From positions 89,802-153,801 of the forward strand of contig NZ_QXGR01000009.1 of the NCBI RefSeq assembly GCF_003604195.1: a stretch of DNA of 64,000 nucleotides. Direction: 5' to 3'. Made by a program: the position numbers and the translations under genes. The DNA comes from Simplicispira lacusdiani. GTDB taxonomy: Bacteria > Pseudomonadota > Gammaproteobacteria > Burkholderiales > Burkholderiaceae_C. Positions 8,859-17,397 of the stretch are shown piece after piece; the first letter of the stretch is position 1; the number at the start of each line of letters is the position of its first letter. The notes below the pieces were generated by a model. The model searched no databases and was not told the origin of the DNA. It saw only the letters and a list, made by a program, of their open reading frames with translations.

Positions 8859-10049
8859 ATGCAATTCGCCGACCGCCTGAACAACGTCGAAACCTCCGCC
8901 ATCCGCGAGCTCTTCAAGCTGCTGGGCAAGCCCGGCATCATCAGCTTCGCCGGGGGCTTCCCCGACAGCGCCATGTTCGACGTGGACGGCATCCAGGCCG
9001 CCGTGAACCAGGCCCTGGCCGAAGAAGCAGGCGCCGCCCTGCAGTACGGCGCCACCGAGGGTTACCAGCCGCTGCGCGAGCAGCTCAGCCAGTTCATGGC
9101 CAGCAAGGGCGCGCAGGGCGTGGCGCCCGAGAACCTCATCGTCACCACCGGCAGCCAGCAGGCGCTGGACCTGCTGGGCAAGACGCTCATCAGCCCCGGC
9201 GACAAGGTGATCGTCGAAGGCCCCACCTTCCTGGCCACCATCCAGTGCTTCCGCCTCTATGGCGCGCAGCTCATCAGCGCGCCCATCGACGGCAACGGCG
9301 TGAAGACCGATGAACTGGAAAAGCTCATCGCCGAGCACCAGCCCAAGTTCGTCTACCTGATCCCCACCTTCGGCAACCCCAGCGGCGCCATGCTGAGCCT
9401 GGAGCGCCGCAAGAAGGTGCTGGAACTGGCGGTGAAGTACCAGACCGTGGTGGTCGAGGACGACCCCTATGGCGACCTGTACTTTGGCGAGGCGCCGCCG
9501 CCCAGCCTGCTGAACCTGTCGGCCACCGTGCCGGGCAGCCGCGAGCTGCTGGTGCACTGCGGCAGCTTGAGCAAGGTGCTCTCGCCCGGCCTGCGCGTGG
9601 GCTGGATGATCGCCCCGGCCGACCTGCTGGCCAAGGCCATCATGTGCAAGCAGTTCAGCGACGCGCACACCAGCACCTTCGCCCAGGCCACGGCCGCGCA
9701 GTACCTCAAGGCCGGCCGCATGCCCGCCACGCTGGCCCATGTGCGCAAGGTGTACGCCGAGCGCGCCCAGGCCATGGGCGACGCGCTGCGCAGCGACCTG
9801 GGCGACGCCATCGAGTTCGTGCAGCCCCAGGGCGGCCTGTTCGTGTGGGCGCGCCTCACGGGCGCGGGCGGCAAGGTGGCGGATGGCAATGTGTTCGCCA
9901 AGCGCGCCATCGACAAGGGCGTGGCCTTCGTGCCCGGCACGCCGTTCTTCTGCGCCCATCCCGACCCCGCCACGCTGCGCCTGTCGTTCGCCACGGCCGA
10001 TGTGGCGAAGATCCGCGAGGGCGTGGCGCGCCTGGCGCAGGCGCTCTGA
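8859..10049 (+). CDS. PLP-dependent aminotransferase (class I/II)
   Basis: A 396-residue fold-type I aminotransferase related to LysN/2-aminoadipate-type and MocR-like enzymes, but with no DNA-binding domain. It has GFPDSAMFD near the N-terminus, ATEGYQPLRE, the substrate-loop region PTFGNPSGA, EDDPYGDL, and the PLP lysine in GSLSKVLSPGLRVGW (K239). The amino-acid substrate cannot be set from sequence alone; adipate, valine or aromatic substrates are all known in relatives. An in-frame ATG at 8823 would add 12 residues. I prefer 8859 because homologues typically begin MQFADRL; neither start has a clear ribosome-binding site. It is divergent from the glutamate dehydrogenase gene, and both act on glutamate/2-oxoglutarate. 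Confidence 0.9.
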   Translation: MQFADRLNNVETSAIRELFKLLGKPGIISFAGGFPDSAMFDVDGIQAAVNQALAEEAGAALQYGATEGYQPLREQLSQFMASKGAQGVAPENLIVTTGSQQALDLLGKTLISPGDKVIVEGPTFLATIQCFRLYGAQLISAPIDGNGVKTDELEKLIAEHQPKFVYLIPTFGNPSGAMLSLERRKKVLELAVKYQTVVVEDDPYGDLYFGEAPPPSLLNLSATVPGSRELLVHCGSLSKVLSPGLRVGWMIAPADLLAKAIMCKQFSDAHTSTFAQATAAQYLKAGRMPATLAHVRKVYAERAQAMGDALRSDLGDAIEFVQPQGGLFVWARLTGAGGKVADGNVFAKRAIDKGVAFVPGTPFFCAHPDPATLRLSFATADVAKIREGVARLAQAL

Positions 10050-10186
10050 CCGGGGCTTGCATGCGGCTGCTTCCAAAAAAGGAGCTGCAGCCGCAGTATC
10101 TGTAATAGATTCAGAGGGTTTTCTATTTGAAAACCATGCCAATCAAGCGCAAGGCGCTCCTGAATCAGTAGCGCCCGTGGGCCTGC

Positions 10187-10804
10187 TCAATCCGCCAGGC
10201 CCAGTGCCTGGAACACATGCGCCGCCGCGTAGGCGTCGTTGGCCGCGTACACCAGTTGCGCCTCGGTCAGGCGCGGGCTGGCCCAGTTGGAGGTGGCGGC
10301 TTTTTTCGATTTGATGAAGCGGCGGTTGAACAGCACGGCCACGGCGGCCTTCACGCCCATGTCCTTGCGGTAGCCGCGCTGGCGGAAGACGGTATTGAGT
10401 TCCAGCACGCCCTCGGGTGCCACACCCAACCGGGCCTGGATGCGCTTGCGATCGTCGCCCAGGCCGAAGCCTGCCTTGGCCACGCCGGGCCGGGCCAGCA
10501 GATCGGCCACCAGGGCGCTGCAGCCCGGGTCGTGCAGCTGGAAAACCCAGGCCCTGTCGAGCGTGGCGAACTGCACGATGTGCGGCCCCTCGGATTCCTG
10601 CCCCTTGGCGAAGGTGGGCTTGGATTCGGTGTCGAAACCCCAGAAGCGGGTGGCGGCGAGGGCGTCGCGGGCCTGCTCGGCCTGCGTGCGCGTGCTGACC
10701 AGGTGGATGCGGTCCAGGCCGAGACGGTCGAAGGGTTCGAGCAGGGCGATCTGCTCCTTGCCGGGAATGGGGGGATGGGCTTGCATGGGCGCATTCTGCG
10801 GCAT
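10187..10804 (-). CDS. RNase D-like 3'-5' exonuclease domain protein
   Basis: A 205-residue stand-alone DEDDy exonuclease domain. D58 and E60 in FDTESKPTF form the first metal-binding motif, and Y186/D190 in LVYAANDAY form the last (Y-x3-D). It is much shorter than RNase D because it lacks HRDC domains, so it resembles the small 3'-5' exonuclease proteins found widely in proteobacteria. It probably trims RNA or DNA 3' ends; the substrate is unknown. It lies 24 bp downstream of the PAS-GGDEF gene on the same strand, suggesting joint transcription. Confidence 0.88.
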   Translation of the reverse strand: MPQNAPMQAHPPIPGKEQIALLEPFDRLGLDRIHLVSTRTQAEQARDALAATRFWGFDTESKPTFAKGQESEGPHIVQFATLDRAWVFQLHDPGCSALVADLLARPGVAKAGFGLGDDRKRIQARLGVAPEGVLELNTVFRQRGYRKDMGVKAAVAVLFNRRFIKSKKAATSNWASPRLTEAQLVYAANDAYAAAHVFQALGLAD

Positions 10805-10828
10805 GGAGCCGTGCCCGCGCCGCGCGGG

Positions 10829-12157
10829 TCAGTGCGGTGCTTCGGTCAGCGGCGCGCCGCAGGCGTCGTCGCTGTCGATCATGGCGAGCTGGTCGCGGCC
10901 ACGGTGCTTGGCCAGGTAGAGCGCCTGGTCGGCCCGGTCCAGCAGGTCGCGCAGGCTGCGGTCGGAGGGGTGGAGCGCACCCAGGCCCATGCTGGTGGTG
11001 ATGCGGTAGCCCTGGCCGGCGCTGTCGGTCAGCTCCAGCGCGCGGATGGCGTCGAGAATGCGCGCGGCCACGTCGGCGCCCTCGGCCGGCGTGGTCAGCG
11101 GCAGCAGCAGGCCGAATTCCTCGCCACCCAGGCGCCCCACGGTGTCGCTGGCGCGCAGGTGGGACTTGATGGTGCGTGCGAACTCAATCAGCACCCGGTC
11201 GCCTTCCAGGTGGCCGAAGCGGTCGTTGATGCTCTTGAAGTGGTCCAGGTCGAGCATCAGCAAGGTCAGGGGCTCGCCGCCGGCACGGGCGCGCAGGTAG
11301 GCGGTTTCGGCGGTTTCCAGGAAGGCCCGCCGGTTGGCCATGCCGGTGAGCATGTCGGTGGTGGCCAGGCGCTGCAGCTCGCGCTCCAGGTTCTTGCGCT
11401 GGGTCACGTCGCGGTAGATGCCCTCGACGCCCGCGAAGTTGCCGTTGTGGTCGAACAGCGCGTGGCTGCTGATGGAGATGTCGATCACGGTGCCGTCCTT
11501 GCGCACCATCTGGCCGGGGAAGTCGGACACCTCGCCGTGCGCCATGATGGCGGCCTTGAAGGCGTCGCGGTCGGAGCTGTGCGGGTAGTACGACTCGGCC
11601 GTGCGGCCCTCGATCTCGTGCGGCTCGTAGCCCAGCACGCGGCGCACGCCGGGGCCCACGTGCTGCACCACGCCTTGCGCGTCGGTGCGGTAGTAGACAT
11701 CCTGCATGCTCTCGAACAGGCGGCGGAAGGCCTGCTCGCTCTCGCGCAGCTGGTCCTGGATCTCGCTCTGGTGCGTCACGTCCATGCCGCACATCAGCAG
11801 GGCGGGTTCGCCGTCGAGATCGATGGCCACGGTGGAGATCAGCACCATCTTCAGGTTGCCCTGGCAGGTGCGGATGCGGAACTCGGAGGGCTTGTTCGGC
11901 CGGCCGGCCTGATCGGGCTCGCTGGCCTGGTGGATGCGGTTGCTGGAGCGCAGCTTGTCCAGCGTGTGGACGAAGTCCGAGGGCGGCCGCCCCAGCAGTT
12001 GCTCCGGACCGTCCGCTTCGAGCAGCGCCAGTCCGGCTTCGTTGGCGACGCGGATCACGCCTTGCTGGGTGATCAGCACGGCCACGGGGAGGACGCGCAG
12101 CAGTTCGGGATCGGTGAGCATGGGCAGGGCTACCTGAGTTGTAACCCATTGTGGCAT
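10829..12157 (-). CDS. PAS-PAS-GGDEF diguanylate cyclase
   Basis: A 442-residue cytoplasmic protein with no membrane segment. A PAS domain spans roughly residues 15-130, and a second PAS with its PAC tail roughly 145-265 (ending GIYRDVTQRKNLE). A GGDEF domain follows (TDMLTGMANRRAF, DLDHFKSIND, GRLGGEEF). RASD before GGEEF fits the RxxD inhibitory site. It should make c-di-GMP in response to a ligand, redox or partner signal sensed by the PAS domains. A second possible start is the ATG at 12121. It is the second c-di-GMP synthase in this window, and neither has an adjacent phosphodiesterase. Confidence 0.93.
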   Translation of the reverse strand: MPQWVTTQVALPMLTDPELLRVLPVAVLITQQGVIRVANEAGLALLEADGPEQLLGRPPSDFVHTLDKLRSSNRIHQASEPDQAGRPNKPSEFRIRTCQGNLKMVLISTVAIDLDGEPALLMCGMDVTHQSEIQDQLRESEQAFRRLFESMQDVYYRTDAQGVVQHVGPGVRRVLGYEPHEIEGRTAESYYPHSSDRDAFKAAIMAHGEVSDFPGQMVRKDGTVIDISISSHALFDHNGNFAGVEGIYRDVTQRKNLERELQRLATTDMLTGMANRRAFLETAETAYLRARAGGEPLTLLMLDLDHFKSINDRFGHLEGDRVLIEFARTIKSHLRASDTVGRLGGEEFGLLLPLTTPAEGADVAARILDAIRALELTDSAGQGYRITTSMGLGALHPSDRSLRDLLDRADQALYLAKHRGRDQLAMIDSDDACGAPLTEAPH

Positions 12158-12229
12158 CAGTGCGGGGTTTATGGAATGCCACCCTGGCGCGGTGCCCGAC
12201 CAGCCACGGGGCCGGGGAGCTGTCCCGGC

Positions 12230-13498
12230 CTACCCCGGGGGCGTGCCACGGGCCGCCGCCGCGCGCAGCTTGTCCTTCTTGCTGGGGCGCTTGCCCTTGA
12301 TGCCGCCCGTGCCCGCGGCGCTGGCCTGCGGGGGGCTCTCGGTGGGCTCGAAACCGGGCACCTGCTCGCGCGGCAGGCTCAGGTGCTGGCGTTTCTCGAT
12401 CAGCCGCCAGTGCGCCTCGCTCGCGGGGGTGACGAAGCTCACCGCCAGGCCGCTTTCACCGGCGCGCCCGGTGCGGCCGATGCGGTGGATGTAGTCCACC
12501 GCCGAGCGCGGCAGGTCGTAGTTCACCACCACGGGCAGTTGCGCGATGTCGATGCCGCGCGCGGCCAGGTCGGTGGTCACCACCACTTGCCAGCGGTCGG
12601 CCTTGAATTCGTCGAGCACCTGCTGGCGCGCGCCCTGGCTCAGGTCGCCATGGAAGGGCGTGGCGTACACGCCGGCCTTGTAGAGCTTCTCGGCCACATG
12701 CTCGGCCGCGTACTTGGTGGCCACGAACACCAGCACGCGTTCCCACTTCTCCTGCCGTGTCAACTGCAGCAGCAACTGCGTGCGGCGGGTGCTGTCCACG
12801 GCGATGGCCCGCTGCAGGATGGTGGCGCCGCCGTCCGCGCTGGCCTCGGCGGGGTCCACTTCCACGCGCACCGGGTCGCGCAGCAGGCTGCCCGCCAGCG
12901 CCTGCACGCTGTCGGGGAAGGTGGCCGAGAAGAACAGGGTCTGGCGCCGCGCCGGCAGCAGGGCCAGCACGCGCTGGAGTTCCTCGGCGAAGCCCAGGTC
13001 CAGCAGGCGGTCGGCTTCGTCGAGCACGAGCAGGCGCACGGCTGAGAGGCGCAGCGCGTTGTGCTCCACCAGATCGAGCAGGCGCCCCGGCGTCGCCACG
13101 ACGATGTCGGCGCCGCCGCGCAGCGCCATCATCTGCGGGTTGATCGACACGCCGCCAAACACCACGGCCACCTTGGGTGGCTGCGCAAGGGGCTGGCCCA
13201 GGCTGCGCAGCACCTCGCCCACCTGGGCCGCCAGTTCGCGCGTGGGTACGACCACCAGCGTGTGCACGGGGCGCGGGCCGCCGGGGCGGCGTTGCAGGCA
13301 CAGGTCCTGGTGCTGCTGCAGCGCCGGCAGGGCGAAGGCGGCGGTCTTGCCGGAGCCGGTGCGGGCCGAGGCCCAGACGTCGGAGCCACGCAGGATGGCG
13401 GGAATGGCCTGCGTCTGGATGGGGGTGGGGGCCGCGAAGCCCAGCGCATGGGCTGCGTTGGCGAGGGACGGAGAAAGGCCGAGGGAGGAAAAGGGCAT
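12230..13498 (-). CDS. rhlE: DEAD-box RNA helicase, RhlE type
   Basis: A 422-residue ATP-dependent RNA helicase. Motifs in order: Q motif (FAAPTPIQTQAI), Walker A ARTGSGKT, PTRELA, TPGR, DEAD, SAT (FFSATF), then the second RecA domain with ARGID and HRIGRTGR. A short basic C-terminus (GKRPSKKDKLR) follows, as in RhlE-like enzymes that act on ribosome assembly or RNA decay. Translation may start at 13498 or three codons upstream at 13507. The exact paralogue (RhlE1 or RhlE2) is not decided by sequence. Confidence 0.93.
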   Translation of the reverse strand: MPFSSLGLSPSLANAAHALGFAAPTPIQTQAIPAILRGSDVWASARTGSGKTAAFALPALQQHQDLCLQRRPGGPRPVHTLVVVPTRELAAQVGEVLRSLGQPLAQPPKVAVVFGGVSINPQMMALRGGADIVVATPGRLLDLVEHNALRLSAVRLLVLDEADRLLDLGFAEELQRVLALLPARRQTLFFSATFPDSVQALAGSLLRDPVRVEVDPAEASADGGATILQRAIAVDSTRRTQLLLQLTRQEKWERVLVFVATKYAAEHVAEKLYKAGVYATPFHGDLSQGARQQVLDEFKADRWQVVVTTDLAARGIDIAQLPVVVNYDLPRSAVDYIHRIGRTGRAGESGLAVSFVTPASEAHWRLIEKRQHLSLPREQVPGFEPTESPPQASAAGTGGIKGKRPSKKDKLRAAAARGTPPG

Positions 13499-13586
13499 GG
13501 TGGGCATTGTGCGCCAGGCGCCGGCCCGGCAGCCCGCGCCGTGCCCGATAATCGCGGCCCCGGCCCTGCCTCTGTCCCGCTTGACC

Positions 13587-14063
13587 ATGAGCCTTGTCGT
13601 TGATTCCTCCAGCATCACCCACAGCATCCAGCTGGCCGTGGCGCCGGTGTTCCTGCTCACCGCCGTGGCGGGCATGATCGGTGCCGTGGCCGGGCGCCTG
13701 GCGCGCATCATCGACCGTGCCCGGGTGGTGGAGGACCGGGCGAACCGCACCCAGGACGGCGAATTCCTGGCGCGCGCGGTGCTGGAACTGGGCTACCTGC
13801 GCACCCGGGGGCGCATGGCCAACGGCTGCATCGGCCTGCTAACGCTGTGCGGCTTCCTCATCGGGGTGACCATCATCCTGCTGTTCCTTGGCGAGACCAT
13901 CAATTTCCGAGGCCACACCTGGGCCATGGGCACCTTCCTGGCCGGCGTGCTGTCGTTCCTGCTGGCGCTGGTGATCTTTTTCGTGGAGACGGTGATGGCC
14001 ACGCGCCTGCTCAACTTCCACATGCTGCGCTCGCACGAACAGGCGCAGCGGCCCGCGCCATGA
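13587..14063 (+). CDS. DUF2721 membrane protein
   Basis: A 158-residue protein of the DUF2721 family, function unknown. Hydrophobic segments lie near residues 18-38, 78-102 and 112-136. The first is followed by a conserved charged stretch (RLARIIDRARVVEDR). It starts 89 bp from the divergent helicase gene. Its TGA overlaps the ATG of the next gene by four bases, so the two are translationally coupled. Confidence 0.85.
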   Translation: MSLVVDSSSITHSIQLAVAPVFLLTAVAGMIGAVAGRLARIIDRARVVEDRANRTQDGEFLARAVLELGYLRTRGRMANGCIGLLTLCGFLIGVTIILLFLGETINFRGHTWAMGTFLAGVLSFLLALVIFFVETVMATRLLNFHMLRSHEQAQRPAP

Positions 14064-14428
14064 AGTCGCTGCGCGATCTGGCGGGGCTGGGCGGCCTGGT
14101 CTACTCCACCGACCATGGCCGCATGTGCCCCGGCTGCCGCCAGCCGCAGGCGCAGTGCGTTTGCAAGGCGGCGCCCCTGCCGGCGGGCGATGGCATCGTG
14201 CGTGTCTCGCGCGAAACCAAGGGACGCGGCGGCAAGGCCGTCACCGTGGTCAAGGGGGTGCCGGCCGACGCGGTGGCGCTGGCGCAACTGGGCAAGCAGC
14301 TCAAGGCGGCCTGCGGCAGCGGCGGCACGGTGAAGGACGGCGTGATCGAGGTGCAGGGCGACCATGTGGAGCGCGTGCTGGAGGCTCTGCAGAAGTGGGG
14401 CCACAAGGCCCGGCGCGCGGGCGGCTGA
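14060..14428 (+). CDS. yciH: Sui1/YciH-family translation initiation factor-like protein
   Basis: A 122-residue protein with a Sui1 (eIF1-like) fold covering about residues 50-115, including TKGRGGKAVTVVKG. The N-terminus has CPGCRQPQAQCVC, a possible small metal-binding knot seen in bacterial YciH. The family can influence start-codon fidelity in vitro, but its role in the cell is not settled. It overlaps the DUF2721 gene by 4 bp and shares one base with the next gene, giving a tight three-gene unit. Confidence 0.9.
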   Translation: MKSLRDLAGLGGLVYSTDHGRMCPGCRQPQAQCVCKAAPLPAGDGIVRVSRETKGRGGKAVTVVKGVPADAVALAQLGKQLKAACGSGGTVKDGVIEVQGDHVERVLEALQKWGHKARRAGG

Positions 14429-14643
14429 TGAACCCCGAGCTGCTGCAGAAACTGGTGGAAACGCGCATGCCCTTCGGCAAGCACGCAGGGTGCCTGCTGG
14501 CCGATCTGCCCGGCAATTATCTGAACTGGTTCGCGCGCGAGGGGTTCCCCAAAGGGGAGATCGGGCGCCTGCTGGCGCTCATGCACGAGATCGACCACAA
14601 CGGCCTGTCGGCGCTGCTCGATCCGCTGCGCCCGAAGGAATAA
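14428..14643 (+). CDS. DUF3820 small protein
   Basis: A 71-residue protein matching the DUF3820 pattern (MPFGKHAG, LPGNYLNWF, FPKGEIGRLLALMHEI). DUF3820 proteins are small, often found with nucleic-acid enzymes, and have no settled function. Its ATG shares one base with the TGA of yciH, so it is almost certainly co-translated. A hairpin with an A/T run follows the stop immediately. Confidence 0.85.
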   Translation: MNPELLQKLVETRMPFGKHAGCLLADLPGNYLNWFAREGFPKGEIGRLLALMHEIDHNGLSALLDPLRPKE

Positions 14644-14664
14644 AAAAGGGCCCGCGACGGGCCC
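14642..14664 (-). terminator. Rho-independent terminator of ytfE
   Basis: The stem GGGCCCG/CGGGCCC (14648-14664) has a three-base loop and is followed on the minus strand by a run of six T. It lies at the 3' side of ytfE and against the stop of the convergent DUF3820 gene. Confidence 0.75.
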
Positions 14665-14713
14665 TGGGGTCATCCACCGCCGCTGGGCGGAGGGTGCACG
14701 GCGCTGCCGTGGG

Positions 14714-15457
14714 TCAGCTGCACTGGCAGCCGCCCGAACCGCCGCAGCCACCGGCGCTCTGGCGCACCTTGGCTTCGTAGTACGGGAACAGCACGTTGTT
14801 TTCCAGGTGGATGTGGTTCATCAGGTCCTCGATGAGCTGGCCGATGCCGGTGAACAGCGCGCGCCAGGTGTTGCAGGCACCTGCGGGCGGGGTGGCGTTG
14901 TTCGTCAGGGCGTTGAGCCGCTCGATCACGCCGAGGTGGCTCACGTGTTCCGAGCGCATCACGCTGATGGGCTGGGTGACGAAGGGGTTGCCGCCGGACT
15001 TGAGCATGGGGAACAGGATGCCTTCTTCCTTCTGCATGTGCGAGAGCAGGTCGGCCTGCATGAACTCCAGCAGCTCGGCCAGGCCGGCGGGCACCTCGGG
15101 ATTGGCGCGGTGCACGGTTTCCACGCGGTGGGCCATGCGGATCAGCTCGGGCAATTGCTCGCGGTGCACGGCGTGGTAGCGGGTGAGGATGTGGTCGATC
15201 AGCGCGATCGGGTCCGATGCTTCCGGCGCGGTGTCGTTGCGCTGCAACTGCGACAGCTCGGCCTGCACGGCCTGCAGGTCCAGGCCCTTCTCGGCCACGG
15301 CGACGGCCAGGCTCAGATGGCCGCCACAGCAGAAATCAAGCTTGAGGCGGCGGAAGACGGCGGTCGCGCCAGGCAGTTCGACAGCGATCTGGCCGATGGA
15401 TTGGCTGGCATCGACCGGAGATGCCGCGATTTCTTGGGGGGTGGCGATGGCGTTCAT
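14714..15457 (-). CDS. ytfE: Di-iron iron-sulfur cluster repair protein (RIC)
   Basis: A 247-residue cytoplasmic protein that helps repair iron-sulfur clusters after nitric oxide or oxidative damage. The N-terminal ScdA_N domain carries DFCCGG (C43, C44). The C-terminal hemerythrin-like four-helix domain carries the di-iron histidines and glutamates in RYHAVHREQL, MQKEEGILFPML, RSEHVSHLG and NHIHLENNVLFP. A short Gly/Cys-rich tail ends the protein. It is divergent from nsrR with 95 bp between, which contains a candidate operator, so NO-dependent derepression by NsrR is the expected control. Confidence 0.96.
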   Translation of the reverse strand: MNAIATPQEIAASPVDASQSIGQIAVELPGATAVFRRLKLDFCCGGHLSLAVAVAEKGLDLQAVQAELSQLQRNDTAPEASDPIALIDHILTRYHAVHREQLPELIRMAHRVETVHRANPEVPAGLAELLEFMQADLLSHMQKEEGILFPMLKSGGNPFVTQPISVMRSEHVSHLGVIERLNALTNNATPPAGACNTWRALFTGIGQLIEDLMNHIHLENNVLFPYYEAKVRQSAGGCGGSGGCQCS

Positions 15458-15473
15458 GGGGGTTATCCCTTAT

Positions 15474-15521
15474 AAAGGTGCATAATGTGTATGCATTTTA
15501 TATGATAAAATGCACTTTGCA
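15474..15521. promoter_or_regulatory. Candidate NsrR operator region
   Basis: A perfect 10-bp inverted repeat, TGCATTTTAT (15492-15501) and ATAAAATGCA (15505-15514), lies midway between ytfE and nsrR. The half AAAATGCACTT resembles the NsrR half-site (AAATGCATCTT). Four TGCA boxes occur at 15479, 15492, 15511 and 15518. Spacing between halves is wider than in the E. coli consensus, so the exact bound site is uncertain. Confidence 0.6.
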
Positions 15522-15552
15522 TGCCTGTTTTCCTTGATCTACGGCAATCTCC

Positions 15553-16038
15553 ATGAGGCTTACCCAGTGGACTGACTTCACCTTGCGGGTGCTGATGTAC
15601 TGCGCCGCTTGCGAGGACCGTGAACAACCCGTCACCATCAGCGAGGTGGCGGACAGTTATGGCATCTCACGCAGCCATCTGACCAAGATCGTCCAGGAGC
15701 TGTCCGCCATGGGCCTGCTGGAGACCACGCGGGGCCGGGGCGGTGGCATGCGTCTGATGAAACCGGCGCAGGAAATCAACATCGGCAAGGTGGTGCGCGC
15801 CACGGAAACCGACTTCACGGTGGTCGAATGCTTCGACCCCGAGAACAACCAGTGCCGCCTGAGCAGCCACTGCCGGTTGCAGAGCGTGCTGGGGCAGGCC
15901 ATGAAGAGCTTCTTCTCGGTGCTCGACAACCTGACGCTGGCCGACCTCATGCTCCCGGCGGCCACGGCGCCGGCGAACACGCCCACAGGCTACGGCTACA
16001 TTCCGCTGGTGCCGGGCCTGCCCCGCGCACCTGATTGA
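15553..16038 (+). CDS. nsrR: Nitric oxide-sensing repressor NsrR
   Basis: A 161-residue Rrf2-family regulator with an N-terminal winged helix (MRLTQWTDFTLRVLMY, then a recognition helix near SRSHLTKIVQEL). The cluster cysteines are C93, C101 and C107 in ECFDPENNQC and LSSHC, where an NO-sensitive [4Fe-4S] or [2Fe-2S] centre is bound. NO destroys the cluster and releases the repressor. It faces ytfE across a palindromic spacer, and this pairing is why NsrR is preferred over IscR or other Rrf2 members. No strong ribosome-binding site is seen. Confidence 0.93.
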   Translation: MRLTQWTDFTLRVLMYCAACEDREQPVTISEVADSYGISRSHLTKIVQELSAMGLLETTRGRGGGMRLMKPAQEINIGKVVRATETDFTVVECFDPENNQCRLSSHCRLQSVLGQAMKSFFSVLDNLTLADLMLPAATAPANTPTGYGYIPLVPGLPRAPD

Positions 16039-16054
16039 ACGCCGCGCGGCGGTA

Positions 16055-16624
16055 TCAGCCCGGCCGTGGCGCGGCGTCGTCGCCGCGCAGCATGGCCCAC
16101 AGCAGCCGCAGGCGCATGCCGGCCTCGCTGGTATAGCCCACCGAGGCGGCGCGCACATGGCCCCGTGCATCCAGCACGAGCAGGGCCGGCACGGAATGCA
16201 CGCCCAGGCGGCGCGCGGCATCGCCCCTTTCATCGACCACGGTGGCCCACGGCAGGCCGCGCTGGTCCAGCACGCGCCGCACCTGTTCGGGGCCGCCCGA
16301 CTGCATGGCGATCGTGAGCACGGGCCAATCGGCCTGCAGGCGCGTGATGCTGTGCTCTTCGGCGCGGCAGATGGGGCACCACTCGGCCCAGACATGGATT
16401 GCCACGGGCCGGTCCGGGAACCGGGCGCGCCAATCCGACAGCCGCAGCGTTTCGCCGCTGCTCAGCCGCAGGGACAGGTCAGGTGCCGCACCGGCTGGCA
16501 GGTGGCGCGTTTGCCAGAGGTGCGCGCCCGTGAACACGGCCAGCACGAGCAGCAGCGTGCCCAGGTGCGAGCGCCAGTTCTGGCGCAGCCGGCCCCACAG
16601 GCGGGCCGCGAAGGGCATGCCCAT
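16055..16624 (-). CDS. Membrane-anchored thioredoxin-like protein (TlpA/ScsD type)
   Basis: A 189-residue protein with one N-terminal hydrophobic anchor (about residues 21-37) and a periplasmic thioredoxin fold. The active site is WCPIC (C83, C86), and the cis-proline loop is HSVPALLVL. This is the layout of ScsD/TlpA-like protein disulfide oxidoreductases, which reduce or oxidise periplasmic thiols. The partner is not known; no cytochrome maturation or Scs genes are adjacent. An alternative start is at the third residue. It lies 10 bp downstream of serB in the opposite reading sense of supply: serB stop is at 16634, so both share the minus strand with this gene upstream of none. Confidence 0.82.
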   Translation of the reverse strand: MGMPFAARLWGRLRQNWRSHLGTLLLVLAVFTGAHLWQTRHLPAGAAPDLSLRLSSGETLRLSDWRARFPDRPVAIHVWAEWCPICRAEEHSITRLQADWPVLTIAMQSGGPEQVRRVLDQRGLPWATVVDERGDAARRLGVHSVPALLVLDARGHVRAASVGYTSEAGMRLRLLWAMLRGDDAAPRPG

Positions 16625-16633
16625 GGCCCGGGG

Positions 16634-17350
16634 TCAGGCCTGCACCACTTCCAGCAGGCGGTCGAGGCCGCCGCTGTTGATGGCCACATGGGCCTGCGCG
16701 CGCACCGAGGGCTTGGCGCGGTAGGCCACCGACAGGCCCGCGGCTTCCATCATGGGCAGGTCGTTGGCGCCGTCGCCCACGGCGATGGCTTGCGAAGGGT
16801 GGATGCCCATGAGCGCCGCCAGCTCCAGCAGCGTGCGGCGCTTTTCCGCGCCGTCGCAGATGTCGCCCCAGTCCTGGTCCACCATGCGGCCGGTGAGCTG
16901 GCCGTTCTCGATTTCCAGAAGGTTCGAGCGGGAGAACTGGATGCCCAGCCCGGCCTGCACGCGCTCGGCGAAGAAGGTGAAGCCGCCCGAGACCAGCAGG
17001 GTGGCCAGGCCGGCCTTGCGGCAGGCCGCCACGAGCGCTTGCGCCCCCGGGTTGAACTGCATGCGCTCGCGCAGCACCTGCTCCATGTGGGACACGGGCA
17101 CTCCGCGCAGCAGGGCCACGCGCTGGCGCAGGCTTTCCTTGTAGTCGGTGATCACGCCCTGCATGGCCGCCTCGGTGATGGCGGCCACCTCGGCCTTGCG
17201 GCCGGCGGCGTCGGCGATCTCGTCCACGCACTCGATGTTGATGAGCGTGGAGTCCATGTCGAAGGCGATGAGCTTGAAGTCCGAGAGCTTCAGGGGCGGG
17301 GTGATGCGCTGGACGATGATGCCGGGTGCGAATTCGGTGGCGTGGGTCAT
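16634..17350 (-). CDS. serB: Phosphoserine phosphatase
   Basis: A 238-residue HAD-family enzyme that performs the last step of serine synthesis, phosphoserine to serine. Motif I is FDMDSTL (nucleophile D31, acid/base D33), motif II is VSGGF, and motif IV is GDGANDLPMM. Length suits the single-domain SerB without an ACT domain. The start ATG at 17350 begins MTHATEF. The thioredoxin-like gene begins 9 bp beyond its stop on the same strand, so the two may be co-transcribed in the order serB then thioredoxin-like. Confidence 0.96.
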   Translation of the reverse strand: MTHATEFAPGIIVQRITPPLKLSDFKLIAFDMDSTLINIECVDEIADAAGRKAEVAAITEAAMQGVITDYKESLRQRVALLRGVPVSHMEQVLRERMQFNPGAQALVAACRKAGLATLLVSGGFTFFAERVQAGLGIQFSRSNLLEIENGQLTGRMVDQDWGDICDGAEKRRTLLELAALMGIHPSQAIAVGDGANDLPMMEAAGLSVAYRAKPSVRAQAHVAINSGGLDRLLEVVQA

Positions 17351-17397
17351 GGTGTGGAAAGCTCTGCGTGAAGGGAGAATCTTAAAGCGAGCCGCTG

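Noticed and set aside
3879..10049. A very long open frame on the plus strand opposite glutamate dehydrogenase
   Set aside because: It is the mirror of GC-rich third-position codons on the real gene. Only its last 396 codons, the aminotransferase, show protein motifs.
10063..10150. A further copy of the short element after the aminotransferase gene
   Set aside because: Only fragments (ATCAAGCGC, AGGCGCTCCTGA) resemble it; the palindrome and order of parts are not clear enough.
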